This document shows positions 20,582 to 31,120 of a DNA stretch of 64,000 nt, one piece after another. Each line of letters begins with the position of its first letter. The stretch's first letter is position 1. This DNA comes from Chaetoceros tenuissimus (Eukaryota > Bacillariophyta > Thalassiosirophyceae > Chaetocerotales > Chaetocerotaceae), in the NCBI GenBank assembly GCA_021927905.1, contig BLLK01000069.1:1674001-1738000 (forward strand), read 5' to 3'. A program made the position numbers and the translations under genes. The notes under the pieces are model-generated. The model was not told the DNA's origin. It ran no database searches and was given only the letters and a program-made list of their open reading frames with translations.

Positions 20582-23500
20582 CTACTGTAGCGATTGCCAT
20601 AACCTATCCACAGCATCCATATCATCACCTTCGAGAGCTTCAGAAAGCTGAGTTTTGATAGGCTTCGTAGATGAGCCCATTGTCTCCTCAAAAGAAGAGC
20701 TAACAGACTTGGCCTTTTGTAAAACTTCCTCTGGTAACCCAGCCAATCTAGCAACATTGATTCCAAAACTCTTTGGGCAGGACCCTTCTCCAAGAGTGTA
20801 GAGGAATGTGATATTACTTCCTTTTTCAGACTGTTCTCTATCTTCAGATTCATCCATTGTCCCGTTTTCTTCGACAAAACATTCCATGTGACCAAGTCTG
20901 ACTGAAGGTTTGTCTTTCCAGTCCTCCAGCAAAGAGTGGTAGTGTGTTGCAAATAAGGTGAGGCATTTATTGCTTTCAACTAAATGTTTCACGCTTGCAC
21001 TAGCAATCGCAGTTCCATCAAAAGTCGAAGTTCCTCTCCCCAGCTCATCCATAATTACAAGAGATCTTCTAGTGGCTCCACGCAACGCCACGGCAGTTTC
21101 GGCTAGTTCCACGAAGAACGTGGATTGTCCTAACAAAATGCGATCAGAGGCACCTAAACGTGTGAAAATTCTATCAAATGGAGTAACTTCGCATTTCTCC
21201 GCCGGAACAAAGCAACCAATCTGTGCTAGAATTGCAATGAGGCATGTTTGTCTCAACAGCGTCGATTTCCCGCCCATGCTGTTTTGGAATATATTAGATG
21301 CTAGTTCGATTATAGAAGAATAGTAATACAGTGAACATGTCCCATGTACTTACTTTGGCCCACTCAAAAGAAGAATTCGCGCATTATCACTATCACTACC
21401 ACCATCTCCACCCATCGTCAGGTCATTTGGTATGAAGTCATCACCACTGTGGGTAAATTCCACACATGGATGTCTTCCTTGCACGATTTCTATAGATGGG
21501 CTGTCCTTGGAGGTACAGATCAAAGGACGAGTGTAGCCAGCCTTCGATGATGCCTGAGCCAATGATCCAAGCGCGTCGATCATTGCAGAAGCTTGAGCTG
21601 CAGATGCCCACAATGACCTCATTGAGTCAAATTTAGCAAAGACTAGTTGCATACCACGTGCTTTACCGTCCATCATGACATCATAAGCATGTTCCAATTC
21701 TTGCACCAGCTTTTCTACAACTGGAGTTCTGTATTTATTTACCTGCTTTGCACCTTTACCACGTTTTCCTTTCACTATGAAGTCATTTGGAACTTGTACA
21801 TGAATTGGCAATTCAATCAGGTATTTATCCTTGGAGGTTACAGCTGTATTAGCATACTTCCATTCTTTCTTTGCAACATGACTCGGTTTCAAAAATCCAT
21901 TGCACATATCATTTTTGTACTGCTCTAGCTCATTTTTGAGCCTATCAATGGCATCACATGCGTCATCGAAATCTTTGTCCATTCCACGAGCAGGTTCAAA
22001 ATTTCCATTGGCTGCTTTTTTACAGTCGAAATTATCGAAAAACCAATCAAGATGCTCACCAAGCTTTGATGGGAAGAGACCGCCGTCATCTGTCGAGCGC
22101 ACAATTCTCTGTAACAAGCCACTTTCAATGTCAATACCTTCAAAGATTTCAGGGATACGAGAGATGGCTCGAAGCCCACTCAGTAATTTACTAAAGTCTC
22201 CCACCTTTCGCTTGGTATGAGTTACACCTTCATATAATACAGCTCTATCATTTGGATGATCTCCTCCTGATTGACCCCCTCCTCCCATACTATGTACTCT
22301 ACTCAAAAGTCTTTCCATGTCTCCACATTTTGCTAGAGCTTCCCTAGCTTCAGCCATAGCAGCTGCAGCTGCACCGGAAGTAAGCTCCTCAACAGCATCT
22401 GCACGACGATCAATGTCTGCTTTACGAAATAAAGGACGTAGAAGCCAAGCTCGAAGCAGCCTGCTTCCGAATGGACTTTTGGTGTAATTGATTTTGGACC
22501 ACAAACTTCCTTTAGCTGTATTTGAATGAAGATTCGTGAGCAATTCAAGGTTCGCAATAGTTGTTCCGTCCAAAGAAAGGTGGCTGATTTCAGCTTCCTC
22601 AGAAACATCTGTATCTTGGGTCGCGAATGCAATATTTTCAGAAGAATCGATACCATCTTCGAGCTTTTGTTCTTCAGAAGCAAGTTGAGTCAAAGATGTT
22701 GTAGGTTGTTGGTTGTCTTCTTTCTCAATAGTAGCAGGATCTGGTGGAATGTAAGCTTTGACAATACCCATACTGAGAATATCTGAGTCAATCAAAGATC
22801 TCTGCAAATAAAAAAGAGCTGCACCAAATGATGCCAATGCCAAATCTGCACCACCAATCACAGCGGCCTTTAATACCTCTGGCCATCGATCAACTCCATC
22901 CTCAGGAGACGATGGAGCATTCTTTGACGCTCGAGGATAATATCTTCTTCTATGGAGTTCAGACAATGTTTCATCTTTTTCCCAAGGTTGAATACGCGCC
23001 GAGGGGCGTTCCATCTTTGAGCGCACATCAGGATCCAGTGCGTACGAAGGCGGGAATGTCTCTGTCTTGTTGATCTTCCCAATGATACACGATGGTAAAA
23101 TAGTGTTTTTCATGGACTGAAGTAGTGCATTCAAAGTCTGAGAAGCACCGTCCGCACCTCCTTCCACCAATATCTCACTCGGGCGGTATTTTGTAAGTAG
23201 AGTGTTCATACGTCCTCTTAAAACATCATCAGCAAATTGTCCAATTGTGATCGAACCTGTCGCGGCGTTAACAATTGTAATTCCATATTCACAAACTGGC
23301 TCCATTGCGTCATGGTCAGTTGGCTCTCTAGTATCAATTAGAATCTCTTTGATCACAAGAAGAGGCCCAATACCACCATTTGAATTATCTTCGTTCAAAC
23401 CAGAGATATCATCCATGTAGCAAAAAGTTCTGGTTCCTGAACTAACGATAGAACATACTTCTCTATTTACTACTGATGGCTTCTTTGCTCCTTTTCTAGT

Positions 23501-24978
23501 ATTCTTCTTTCTTTCCTTCAACATATCTGGAGTTTCTGTTTGTTCCACTCTCGCTACTTTGTACCCCGCTTGAACAAGTTTCTCAGTGAATTTGCCATAT
23601 CCAATTTCAGGAAATCCAGCATGAGCTGCTTGACCTTTCATGTATGAAAAATTCAAGACTTGTACCGCAACATCTGCATCCATCTGAATCAATTAAAAAC
23701 CATAGAATGAGAATCACGCCATCCAAAAAGTAAGACTTCTTTACACGATATGATACTTACATGAAAAATCTCATAGAATTTCCCAGTTTTGAACAACAAG
23801 ATTGTGTCGAAATATTGACTCTTAATTTCCCACCACTGTCTCTGAGCAGGCGTAATCTTGGACCCCATAGTCCTCTCCATTTCATTGAAATCAACCTTTA
23901 GTGTGCGTTGGTCGTAATCAGGGTGGGACGAAGGACGATTACGGCTATCACGAATGTGCTCTGGCTGTAAAAATTTGAAATGATTGTGATAATGTGTTCC
24001 TGCTTGGTTGACAACACCACTCTGAGGAAAAGGAACAAACGGCTTCGATGATGGAGATTTCTTTGTAGAAGATGGAGTTGGTTGGGTTGGAGATTGAGTA
24101 ACATTTGAAACTGCTGCATTTTCCTCGTTCTTCTTACCACTTGCAAATGATGCAAATGCATTTTTTGCCGATGTGGATTTCATCTTGGAAGGAGGAGTAA
24201 TGAAAGGTGCAACAGCCTTAGATTGAGAAGTCACTGCTTTTGGACTCTTGAGATCAGTAACCTTTGCTCGCTTTGCTTGAGATGCAGCAGGTTTGGAAGG
24301 TCTTTTTCTCTTGTTCACAACTTCTTCATCTTCATCAGTGACGTCCATAGCTTCGAATTCCTCCTCATCCTCGGATTCCTCATCTGCTACAAATTCATCC
24401 TCGCTGTCATCATCTTCTTCAATGTCGTCGTCAAATTCAAATTCTTCCTCATCACTTTCTTGAATAACTTTTCTCTTCTTAGAGCTTTTGGATACTACTT
24501 TTTCTGTTTCAGACAAACTTTCGGTTTCGCATTCTTTAGGCTTTGCACCTTGAGAGAGAATCTTGAACTTTTCATTGGTCAAATCAATAGTTTCAACCTC
24601 GCCATCTTCATACAATAGAGTTACCACATTAGATGAACCAGATGGTTGACGTTTCTTTGCAGTAACTTTCGCAGTATAATATTCTTCATCTGCTGGCCAA
24701 AACACAGAAATGCTGCATCCTACTTGAACTGCTACAAGTAGCTTCTCTTGTTTTGTTGGTTGAGTACTCAAGGACTTTGACGAGCTTGAGGAACTAGAAG
24801 TTGATTTAGATGATACATCTGTACTCTTTATAGATGGACTTGTAGCTTTCAAAGTACTTTGTGTAGATGCAACTTTTGCTTTTGCTGCAGATGAAGATGC
24901 AGGTGAAGCCGTTGCCTTTTTAGGTTTAGAAAAGAAGCTGAATAGCGTTCCTTGTTTCTTTTTTGCAGAACCTGACAT
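20582..24978 (-). CDS. MSH6: DNA mismatch-repair protein MSH6
   Basis: Three exons, 24978-23761, 23683-21354 and 21278-20582, with introns of 77 and 75 bp; 1414 residues. The N-terminus has a PCNA-binding box (QGTLFSFF, residues 9-16), then a Tudor-like fold ([20 protein letters not shown]) as in plant MSH6, then a long acidic linker. The mismatch-recognition motif GKFYEIFH (Phe-x-Glu) sits at the first splice site. The MutS core follows, and the Walker A motif GPNMGGKST is assembled across the second splice site. Walker B is [16 protein letters not shown], followed by FATHYH. With MSH2 it would form MutS-alpha, which recognises base mismatches and small loops in the nucleus. A partial decayed copy lies at 14853-15130. 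Many overlapping frames on the other strand are shadows. Confidence 0.95.
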
Positions 24979-25369
24979 GATGCGGTATTTGCAAAGAAGA
25001 TGTGGTTAATAGATAGAGCCTGTTATATGAAGTTTCATGTAATGGGGGGAATGAACAAACACAAAGAGCGATGTAGAAAAATAATCAATGCTGAACGAAG
25101 AAAGATCCAAATTGTGGCGGGCTCTGACCAGTCGGGTCTTGCAAAGAACAAAAATCTCTTTTTTGGATTTTGACAGAAGATTTTGTCGTAGTAAGATCTA
25201 TCAACGGATATGTGTCTGAACAAATTATTAATTTGAACAAAAAACAAAAACGCAGATGGAGATCATCTCTACTTATCATCACTCGATACATTTCTACATA
25301 TGCCTTCCTCTTCGGAGAAGATCTGCGCAAAATATAAATCTCTCTCGCCGCGTGATAGACGGTAGGCAA
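24979..25369. other. Divergent intergenic region between MSH6 and a membrane-protein gene
   Basis: A TATA-like AAAATATAAAT lies at about 25329-25339, just before the preferred plus-strand start at 25370. The frame is open from an earlier ATG (25256), but that part looks like leader sequence. No other gene is visible. Confidence 0.4.
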
Positions 25370-26695
25370 ATGCAGACGACCATAGACTCGCCCATGAAAA
25401 ATAAAAAAAACAACACCCAGGTGATGGTTCTCCTCTACGCAGATGAACTAGTTACTGTTGAAAAGAGCAATCGATCTGGAACCAATGTCAACATCATAGA
25501 CTTCGATCAAAAGCATTCGAAGCTATTAGATGGAGTATCAGATAGGATACCCGAAATAGTTTCCTTTGATACAAATACAAAAGAACCCGAGGAAGATACA
25601 AATGCTAATAACCAGCCACCGGATGAATGCGATGATGATTCAATTACTTATTCATCAGAAGAGTCTTCTTCATCGAGCTCATCGTCATCTAGTGACGACG
25701 AATGCGCAGAAAGCGCACTTATGAAAAGCAGGAACGAAGAAACAACTTATCTGCCGATAGATGTTGCATTCACAATTCCATCAGTAATTGTGATGATTTC
25801 ATACATGTTTGCATCGAGTGCTTTCTATGATATCTTTGTACAGTTCAATTCATTGGTATCCAACTTTTTTTCGAAAATCCATTATGATATTTATTCCATA
25901 CTTTCGTTGGTGTTGGGGGTAGTATTATTGCGACTCACTGGCGATTTATGGTGGTATGGCCTCAATATAGATTCGGAACGCTTTTATAATCAGTTTAATG
26001 AGGCCAAATACCGTCGAAAACGAATTGCAAAAAGGCATATATTATTGCAAAGCACATTGACTCATAGGGATTCTTTTTTTACAAAATTGAAGAGAAGTAT
26101 GACTGCGATGGATGTCCAAATTTTGCGATATTTCAGAGAGCACTACTACTTGAAACTATTCGTTTCGTTAGTTGGTTGTTACCTTGTTTATCTACCCTGC
26201 TCCCATTTCTACTACTCTAAAATGATGAAACTTGCTGAAATACCTAGGTCTACAATCTTGGAATCTCTTCCCAGTGCCAAAGAATCTTCTGGTATTAATC
26301 CCAGTCCAATCTTTCGATCACTTTTGGCAAGCGAAGTAAAAGATCTAAAACCTGAGCAAATAGGAAAATGGAATGAGACAATTCAAGTAGACCACCAGTG
26401 GCCAGATTTGGTTTTACATAGAAAGTCTATATCAGAGTTAGAACTTGCTCAAACCTGCTCATCCTTCAATGGAACAATCAATGATTACCTTGCATGGGAA
26501 GATGCTTTGTATGCGAAGGATTATGAGTATCTGTACAATCTCTTGTCATCAAATTCATACTATGCATTCTTTGGAAGTGCACCTGCTAGTTTGAGTTCAT
26601 CGAAAGGATACTTTTTAGCATCATTATCAATTTTTACAATTAGCGTTTGTTTTCTTTCATTTATGAAAGTCTCATTTTTAGAGATGGGTGGATAG
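25256..26695 (+). CDS. Unknown four-helix membrane protein
   Basis: Single exon. The longest frame starts at 25256 (479 residues), but I prefer the ATG at 25370 (441 residues) because a TATA-like element lies between the two and the first 38 residues are odd. A Ser run followed by acidic residues (about 25650-25705) precedes four likely membrane helices: IPSVIVMISYMFASSAFYD, SILSLVLGVVLLRLTGDLWW, LKLFVSLVGCYLVYLPC and FLASLSIFTISVCFLSFM. Between helices 2 and 3 is a basic cytosolic-type loop (KYRRKRIAKRH). No transporter or enzyme motif is recognised. It is divergent from MSH6 and convergent with the Gln-rich secreted protein. Confidence 0.65.
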   Translation: MEIISTYHHSIHFYICLPLRRRSAQNINLSRRVIDGRQMQTTIDSPMKNKKNNTQVMVLLYADELVTVEKSNRSGTNVNIIDFDQKHSKLLDGVSDRIPEIVSFDTNTKEPEEDTNANNQPPDECDDDSITYSSEESSSSSSSSSSDDECAESALMKSRNEETTYLPIDVAFTIPSVIVMISYMFASSAFYDIFVQFNSLVSNFFSKIHYDIYSILSLVLGVVLLRLTGDLWWYGLNIDSERFYNQFNEAKYRRKRIAKRHILLQSTLTHRDSFFTKLKRSMTAMDVQILRYFREHYYLKLFVSLVGCYLVYLPCSHFYYSKMMKLAEIPRSTILESLPSAKESSGINPSPIFRSLLASEVKDLKPEQIGKWNETIQVDHQWPDLVLHRKSISELELAQTCSSFNGTINDYLAWEDALYAKDYEYLYNLLSSNSYYAFFGSAPASLSSSKGYFLASLSIFTISVCFLSFMKVSFLEMGG

Positions 26696-26866
26696 TCAAT
26701 AAGTTTAAATTATTATAGGAAAACTTTCGTGATGAATATTCTACGTAAGTACGTACATTTTGGCAAAGCAAATATCACAAACTTGATATGTTGATCTTTT
26801 CATCATGATTCTGAATACGTCTATTCCTATGAAAATGTTTACTTAAAAGATCTATTGTAATATTTT

Positions 26867-27864
26867 TTAAACACTGAGGTTCAAAGAAAGTCCAAGATTT
26901 CCTGGTCCAACTCCATTTGTAAATCCATTTGCTCCAAGCATAGGTGCATATTCATCTGGAACACAACTCAATTGAACGTTTGCTCTTCCCTGCTGATAAG
27001 ATCCCTGTAAATTGAAGTTGGTGTCTGGAATACGATATGCCATTCCAATATTCCAAGGTGAACTCTGTCCATAAAGCTGCATCTGAAGCTGCTGAATCAT
27101 TTGCTGTTGCTGTTGCAAAAATGCCATTGCAGTCTGTTGTTTTTCTGAACTCCTGATCTGAACATCCATAAGCTTCTTTCTGGTACTTGCAATATCGTTC
27201 ATAATAGCTTGAAGTTGACTTCTATCAGAAGCATAATCCCAATCAGACCCCTCTCTGGTTGCATCATCTGCTGCTAGAGTAAATTGTGAATCAGCCTGCA
27301 ACATTGCCTCATAATCGCTTGTTTCACTCGCACGAGATGCAGATCTGTAACTCTCAAGTGCCTTTTCACGAAGAAGTGCAAGTTGACGGTAATAAAGTAC
27401 CTGAAGTGGAGCATCAATTGCTGCTTCGAGTTCTTGAAGCTTTTTGTCATAAGTTGCTGCTGCACTTGCATCACTTCCTGCGTCTGCAGCGTTTTTAATG
27501 AATTCCTCAAGTGCTTGGTTACAGATTGCATCTGCGATTTCTCCAAATGAATTTACAACTTCTCCCTCATCTACAATTTTCTTACGAAGCTCTTCAATCT
27601 AGAAACAAAAACAATAGGTTAGTTTCTACAAGAATAAAAAGGATTCAAAATGTTGCTTCAATATCCTAAAAGAATAATGTGTATTTTATGCAAACCTACC
27701 TTTTGGGTAGCTTTCTCTACAGCGTCACTTTTGACATCATCATAGCTTGCACCTCCTCTTGGGATGTTTTGAACAACCCCCCATGTATTTGGAGTCGCGA
27801 AACTCTTGCTAGCAGAAGTAGAAGCTACGCAAAGCGCAGAAAGAAGGAGAGAAAAACGAGCCAT
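26867..27864 (-). CDS. Secreted or plastid-directed Gln-rich helical protein, unknown
   Basis: Exon 1 is 27864-27700 and exon 2 is 27598-26867, with a 101-bp intron (gtaggtttgc to tttctag, phase 0); 298 residues. It starts with a signal peptide (ARFSLLLSALCVASTSASKS). A Phe comes soon after the likely cleavage (SKSFATP), which recalls plastid import signals but does not match them well. The middle is helical and Ala/Glu-rich, then a Gln-rich stretch (FLQQQQQMIQQLQMQL), then a beta-rich C-terminus (FNLQGSYQQGRANVQL) ending GNLGLSLNLSV. That tail, with alternating polar and hydrophobic residues, could form a beta-sheet or barrel edge. I do not recognise the family. The splice is supported by frame continuity on both sides. 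Confidence 0.7.
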
Positions 27865-28217
27865 TATTCTAAAATATGTATGAATTAACTACGAAGTTGA
27901 TATCGTTGAGTATCGGATAGTATTGACTGTGGTGTGAGTTTGATGGGCGATGGAGATGAGATTGCAAGGTGGAACCAAAATCCTTTACCTCATGCGTACC
28001 TACCTACCCGATATGGATAATTATTTTAAAGCTTCTTCTTTTCTCTCCCTTTGTTCCTTTTCCTATGAGATGTTTGTAGCCACAGAAAGGAAAAGTAGCC
28101 TCGAGCCTCGAGCTCGCGCCTCTCTCTGCTTTTCTATTTACATCGTAGTTAGTCTCATACTTGTTGTCCACAACATTGCAAGAGATCATTTACAGTAATT
28201 AACAGCACAGCTTTACA
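27865..28217. other. Divergent intergenic region, 353 bp
   Basis: Lies between the Gln-rich secreted protein (minus) and a very small gene (plus). No domain-bearing ORF; two overlapping short frames (27950-28198 plus and 28004-28189 minus) look like chance. Confidence 0.4.
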
Positions 28218-28379
28218 ATGTTTGTACTCAAACCAGACGGAGATAGTGGCAGTGGATCAGATTCTCAATTCAAGCAAACTTTCAAGTTTTTTGGAAAACT
28301 AGGTCTTTATTTCGTAGCAGTGAGAGCAGCACACGTATACTTTGGAGCATCCAGTTCGGAATCATCCAAGTCTTCCTAA
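28218..28379 (+). CDS. Small single-helix membrane protein, possibly TOM6-like
   Basis: A 53-residue frame, too short for standard ORF cut-offs, begins at ATG 28218 and ends TAA 28377-28379, 49 bp before the next start codon. The protein begins MFVLKPDGDSGSG and has one hydrophobic, basic-flanked segment (KFFGKLGLYFVAVRAAHVYF), then a short Ser-rich tail. Plant TOM6, a small subunit of the mitochondrial outer-membrane translocase, likewise starts Met-Phe, has a KPD motif, a KQ and a helix ending in an Arg-Ala-Ala motif. This match is from memory and is weak because of the length. Alternatives are another small mitochondrial subunit or a chance frame. Confidence 0.5.
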   Translation: MFVLKPDGDSGSGSDSQFKQTFKFFGKLGLYFVAVRAAHVYFGASSSESSKSS

Positions 28380-28428
28380 ATAATTTTGCCGTTTCTTTTT
28401 GAGATCTATTTTTTATATATTCTCAAAA

Positions 28429-28947
28429 ATGACACTTACAGAAGAGCAAAAGGAACGGATGCGGATAAACAGAGAAAGAGCACTGGAGATTAGGAGAAAG
28501 AAGCTAGAAGAAGCTGCAAGAAAACAGCAAGAGGAGGATGCTAAAAATAGGAAAGGAGGAGAGAATAATGAAGAAAAGAAAAATATCCCAAATAAAGAGA
28601 AATTAAAAGATGACGCAGATGTGGAATTAGAAGATTTTGAGATTGATGCTTCGCCATATGTTACGAAACAAGACGCAATGAGTAAATACTGTTTGCCGAT
28701 TGGAACTTTGGAAGTTTGTGAGTTTATTGAAAAAGATAATCCTCGCAATAAAAAGTTCAGTAAGATGAAGTTGTACTATAGAAGTGAAATAAGGAGAAGG
28801 GCTAGAGAAAGGTTTGGAGGCTTACAAGGCCTTCAAGAGGAGAGGAGGAAAAGGGAGCGAAAACGTTTTGAGAGGGACTATGAAGATGTTACAAATATAT
28901 TCAAATCAAACAAGAAGAAGAAATCTAGTAATAACTATGGTCTTTGA
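28429..28947 (+). CDS. XPA/Rad14-like DNA-repair protein lacking the zinc finger
   Basis: The frame extends from 28399, but I choose ATG 28429 because it begins the conserved part; 172 residues. The first 30 residues (LTEEQKERMRINRERALEIR) closely follow the RPA32-binding motif seen in XPA, SMARCAL1 and TIPIN. A charged linker follows. The C-terminal half is an XPA C-terminal domain: YVTKQDAMSKYCLPIGTLEV, then NPRNKKFSKMKLYY, then an Arg/Lys/Glu-rich helix. XPA verifies damage and positions factors in nucleotide excision repair. The four-Cys zinc finger that normally precedes this domain is absent. There are only two cysteines, so it may be a divergent XPA or a paralogue that keeps only DNA and RPA binding. 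It starts 49 bp after the small gene. Confidence 0.7.
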   Translation: MTLTEEQKERMRINRERALEIRRKKLEEAARKQQEEDAKNRKGGENNEEKKNIPNKEKLKDDADVELEDFEIDASPYVTKQDAMSKYCLPIGTLEVCEFIEKDNPRNKKFSKMKLYYRSEIRRRARERFGGLQGLQEERRKRERKRFERDYEDVTNIFKSNKKKKSSNNYGL

Positions 28948-29610
28948 TTGCAGGATTCGAATCATATTCGTACGTTATCATGAGGATTTTGACATGTCAA
29001 AAGTAGAATAATATCTATTATGAATTCATTTTATTGGGAAGATTTCTCGTTGAGTTGAGTAGTTTAGATTTGTTGGCTTGTACTTTCAGTAAAGTATCTC
29101 GGATATGAAAAAATGAGCTCAAGAGTTCAAGTGACAAGAGAATAACGACAAAGCTATAATGACTTCAACTTTCACATCAATATTGTTTATAAGGTACATA
29201 AAATCTCAAAACACACTTTCATTAGACTAGATACTCTTAGATATTGATACACCACCAAAACTCGTAAGGTAGACTAGACTAATTCTGCAAAAATCATGCA
29301 ACTTCCTTCATCTGTTGGTATCAGAACGTCATTGATTTATGACAGAAGTCAAAACTGTGTCATCATGATAATTAGCTTTTTTTAAAAATTTGGCGCGAAC
29401 ATCATGATGGATACTTTCTCACCAATCTTTCAACACGCACGAAAATTTGCATTCAAAAACAATAGAGAACCAACGTGTCGTATGGCTTGTACTGCGTGCA
29501 GTACACACAGCTGAATGCACCTTCCTAATCATTTTACCAATAGATACGAAAATTTACATTAGTGTTCTGATTGATCATTTATATCTGCACTTCTTCTATA
29601 ATTATATAAA
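28948..29610. other. Intergenic region upstream of PGRL1, 663 bp
   Basis: No gene is found. It carries a perfect 8-bp inverted repeat with a 2-bp centre, TGTACTGC-GT-GCAGTACA, at 29488-29505, about 105 bp before the PGRL1 ATG. This may be a protein-binding site. The rest is A+T-rich. Confidence 0.4.
29488..29505. promoter_or_regulatory. Perfect palindrome upstream of PGRL1
   Basis: TGTACTGC and GCAGTACA flank a 2-bp centre. Dyad symmetry of this length in a promoter suggests a dimeric factor site, but no factor is known to me for this exact sequence. Confidence 0.3.
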
Positions 29611-30719
29611 ATGGTTTCTTTTGTACGCACCCTTGCACTTAGTCTTTTGGTAGGAGGAGCAGCTGCTTTTGCTCCAATGAAGCCAGCAGTATCCAAGGTC
29701 GGAGCTCTCAACATGGTTGATGGACCTGCAGACGGAAAGAAAATTGCTAGTGGAAAGAAGGAAATCGGATTCGACGCAGCATCTGGAAGATTTTTCGAGA
29801 CTGGAAGAGGAGCTGAGGAATGTGTACCAGATGATGAGTACTGTGTTGTAGATGAGAACACTGGAAAGTTGGTTAGATTGACTCTTAAGGAGAAGGAACG
29901 TATCTTTCTTGATGCTCTCCAGGTGCGTTAAATCAGGAAATTTGTCTTTTTCAATATTTTTGAAGACAGAGCTGGAGTTTGCAAAGAATTTATTTTGTAT
30001 ATGAATCTTTTTGCCTATCTTCATTTTTCATCCATTTCAAAGCCATTTTGCTCACAGAATCCATTATGTTTTTATAGTCTTACTATGCAAGTGGACGTCA
30101 GGTTTTGGATGACGAAGAGTTTGATCTATTGAAGGAGGATTTGCAATGGAACGGATCTTCTCTTGTTCAAATGAACCGTAATGAGGCTAAATACCTTGCT
30201 GCAATGCAAGCATACCTCAACGGAGAGCCAATCATGAGCGACTCTGAATTCGATGCACTTAAGGCTGCCCTCAAGGAGGAAGAATCCCAATTTGCTGTAT
30301 CCACTGAACCAAAATGCTACGTTGACACAGGAATCTGTACTGTAACCATGCAAGAGGACTTCTTCCGTACAAATCTTCTTTATCTTCCAGTAGGATCTAT
30401 CCTTTTCCTTGGATGGCTTGGAATCGGTTTCGAAATCATCGAGCCAATCATTCGTATCAACCCACTTTTGCTTATTGCTCTTGGAGCAGTTCCAATCGCA
30501 AATGGAACCAAATTCATCACCGACAACTACATCTTTATCAATAACAAGATCGCATATGGACCATGTCCATCCTGTGAAGCAGAGAACAGAGTTTATTTCG
30601 GAGACATTCTTACTATTAAGGGATTTGAGGATGTAGCTGAAGTAAAGTGTCCCAACTGCAAAACTGAATTCTCCGTGCAAAGAAATACCCTTCGTGCATC
30701 CACCATTCCAAAGAACTAA
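29611..30719 (+). CDS. PGRL1: PGRL1 (PGR5-like) thylakoid protein
   Basis: Exon 1 is 29611-29922 and exon 2 is 30078-30719, with a 155-bp intron (gtgcgt to tttatag, phase 0); 317 residues. A signal peptide ends in GGAAAFAPMK, the diatom plastid-import signature. The mature part has the PGRL1 order: DLQWNGSSLVQMNRNEAKYL and YLNGEPIMSDSEFDALK, a Cys pair (CYVDTGIC), two thylakoid membrane helices (VGSILFLGWLGIGFEII, LLLIALGAVPIAN), and a C-terminal zinc-type or redox site CPSC...CPNC. PGRL1 works with PGR5 in cyclic electron flow around photosystem I. The redox-active cysteines known in plants correspond to the pairs seen here by position, which is an inference. Confidence 0.93.
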
Positions 30720-31120
30720 ACTCCCATTTCAATTCGCATATTAGGTGCAGATGCTATGTGGGGAGTGAAAGGGCCTTTTGACGAGCATCATTCTTGTATC
30801 TGTACCTAGTGGCTATTCGTCAACATTACCATATCTAGATACCCAAGGGCTGCATAATAGAATAAGTATATTAAGTCTAAGCAGGCAAAATACATTGTAA
30901 TTCATAGTATTTCTTAGTCTAAAAAGTCTGTCGTGAATAGGAAATGTGGTTGAAATCAGATGATAACAGAACTTAGTTCGATCGTACTTATTATGATAAG
31001 AGAAGAATCTACAGTCATATACCGTACCATGGACCATGCTCAAATACAAATTTTCATTACCTTCTTCTGATATGACATAATATATGTATAATATATGATG
31101 GATTAATCTTAGGATTTGAT
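30720..31120. other. Convergent 3' region, 401 bp
   Basis: Between PGRL1 (plus) and the SNARE gene (minus). A minus-strand frame (30813-31184) overlaps the SNARE stop and has no domain. I see no gene here. Confidence 0.4.

Noticed and set aside
28945-28985. A tRNA-like T-loop string (GGATTCGAATC) near the end of the XPA-like gene
   Set aside because: No matching acceptor stem, anticodon arm or D-arm could be found around it.
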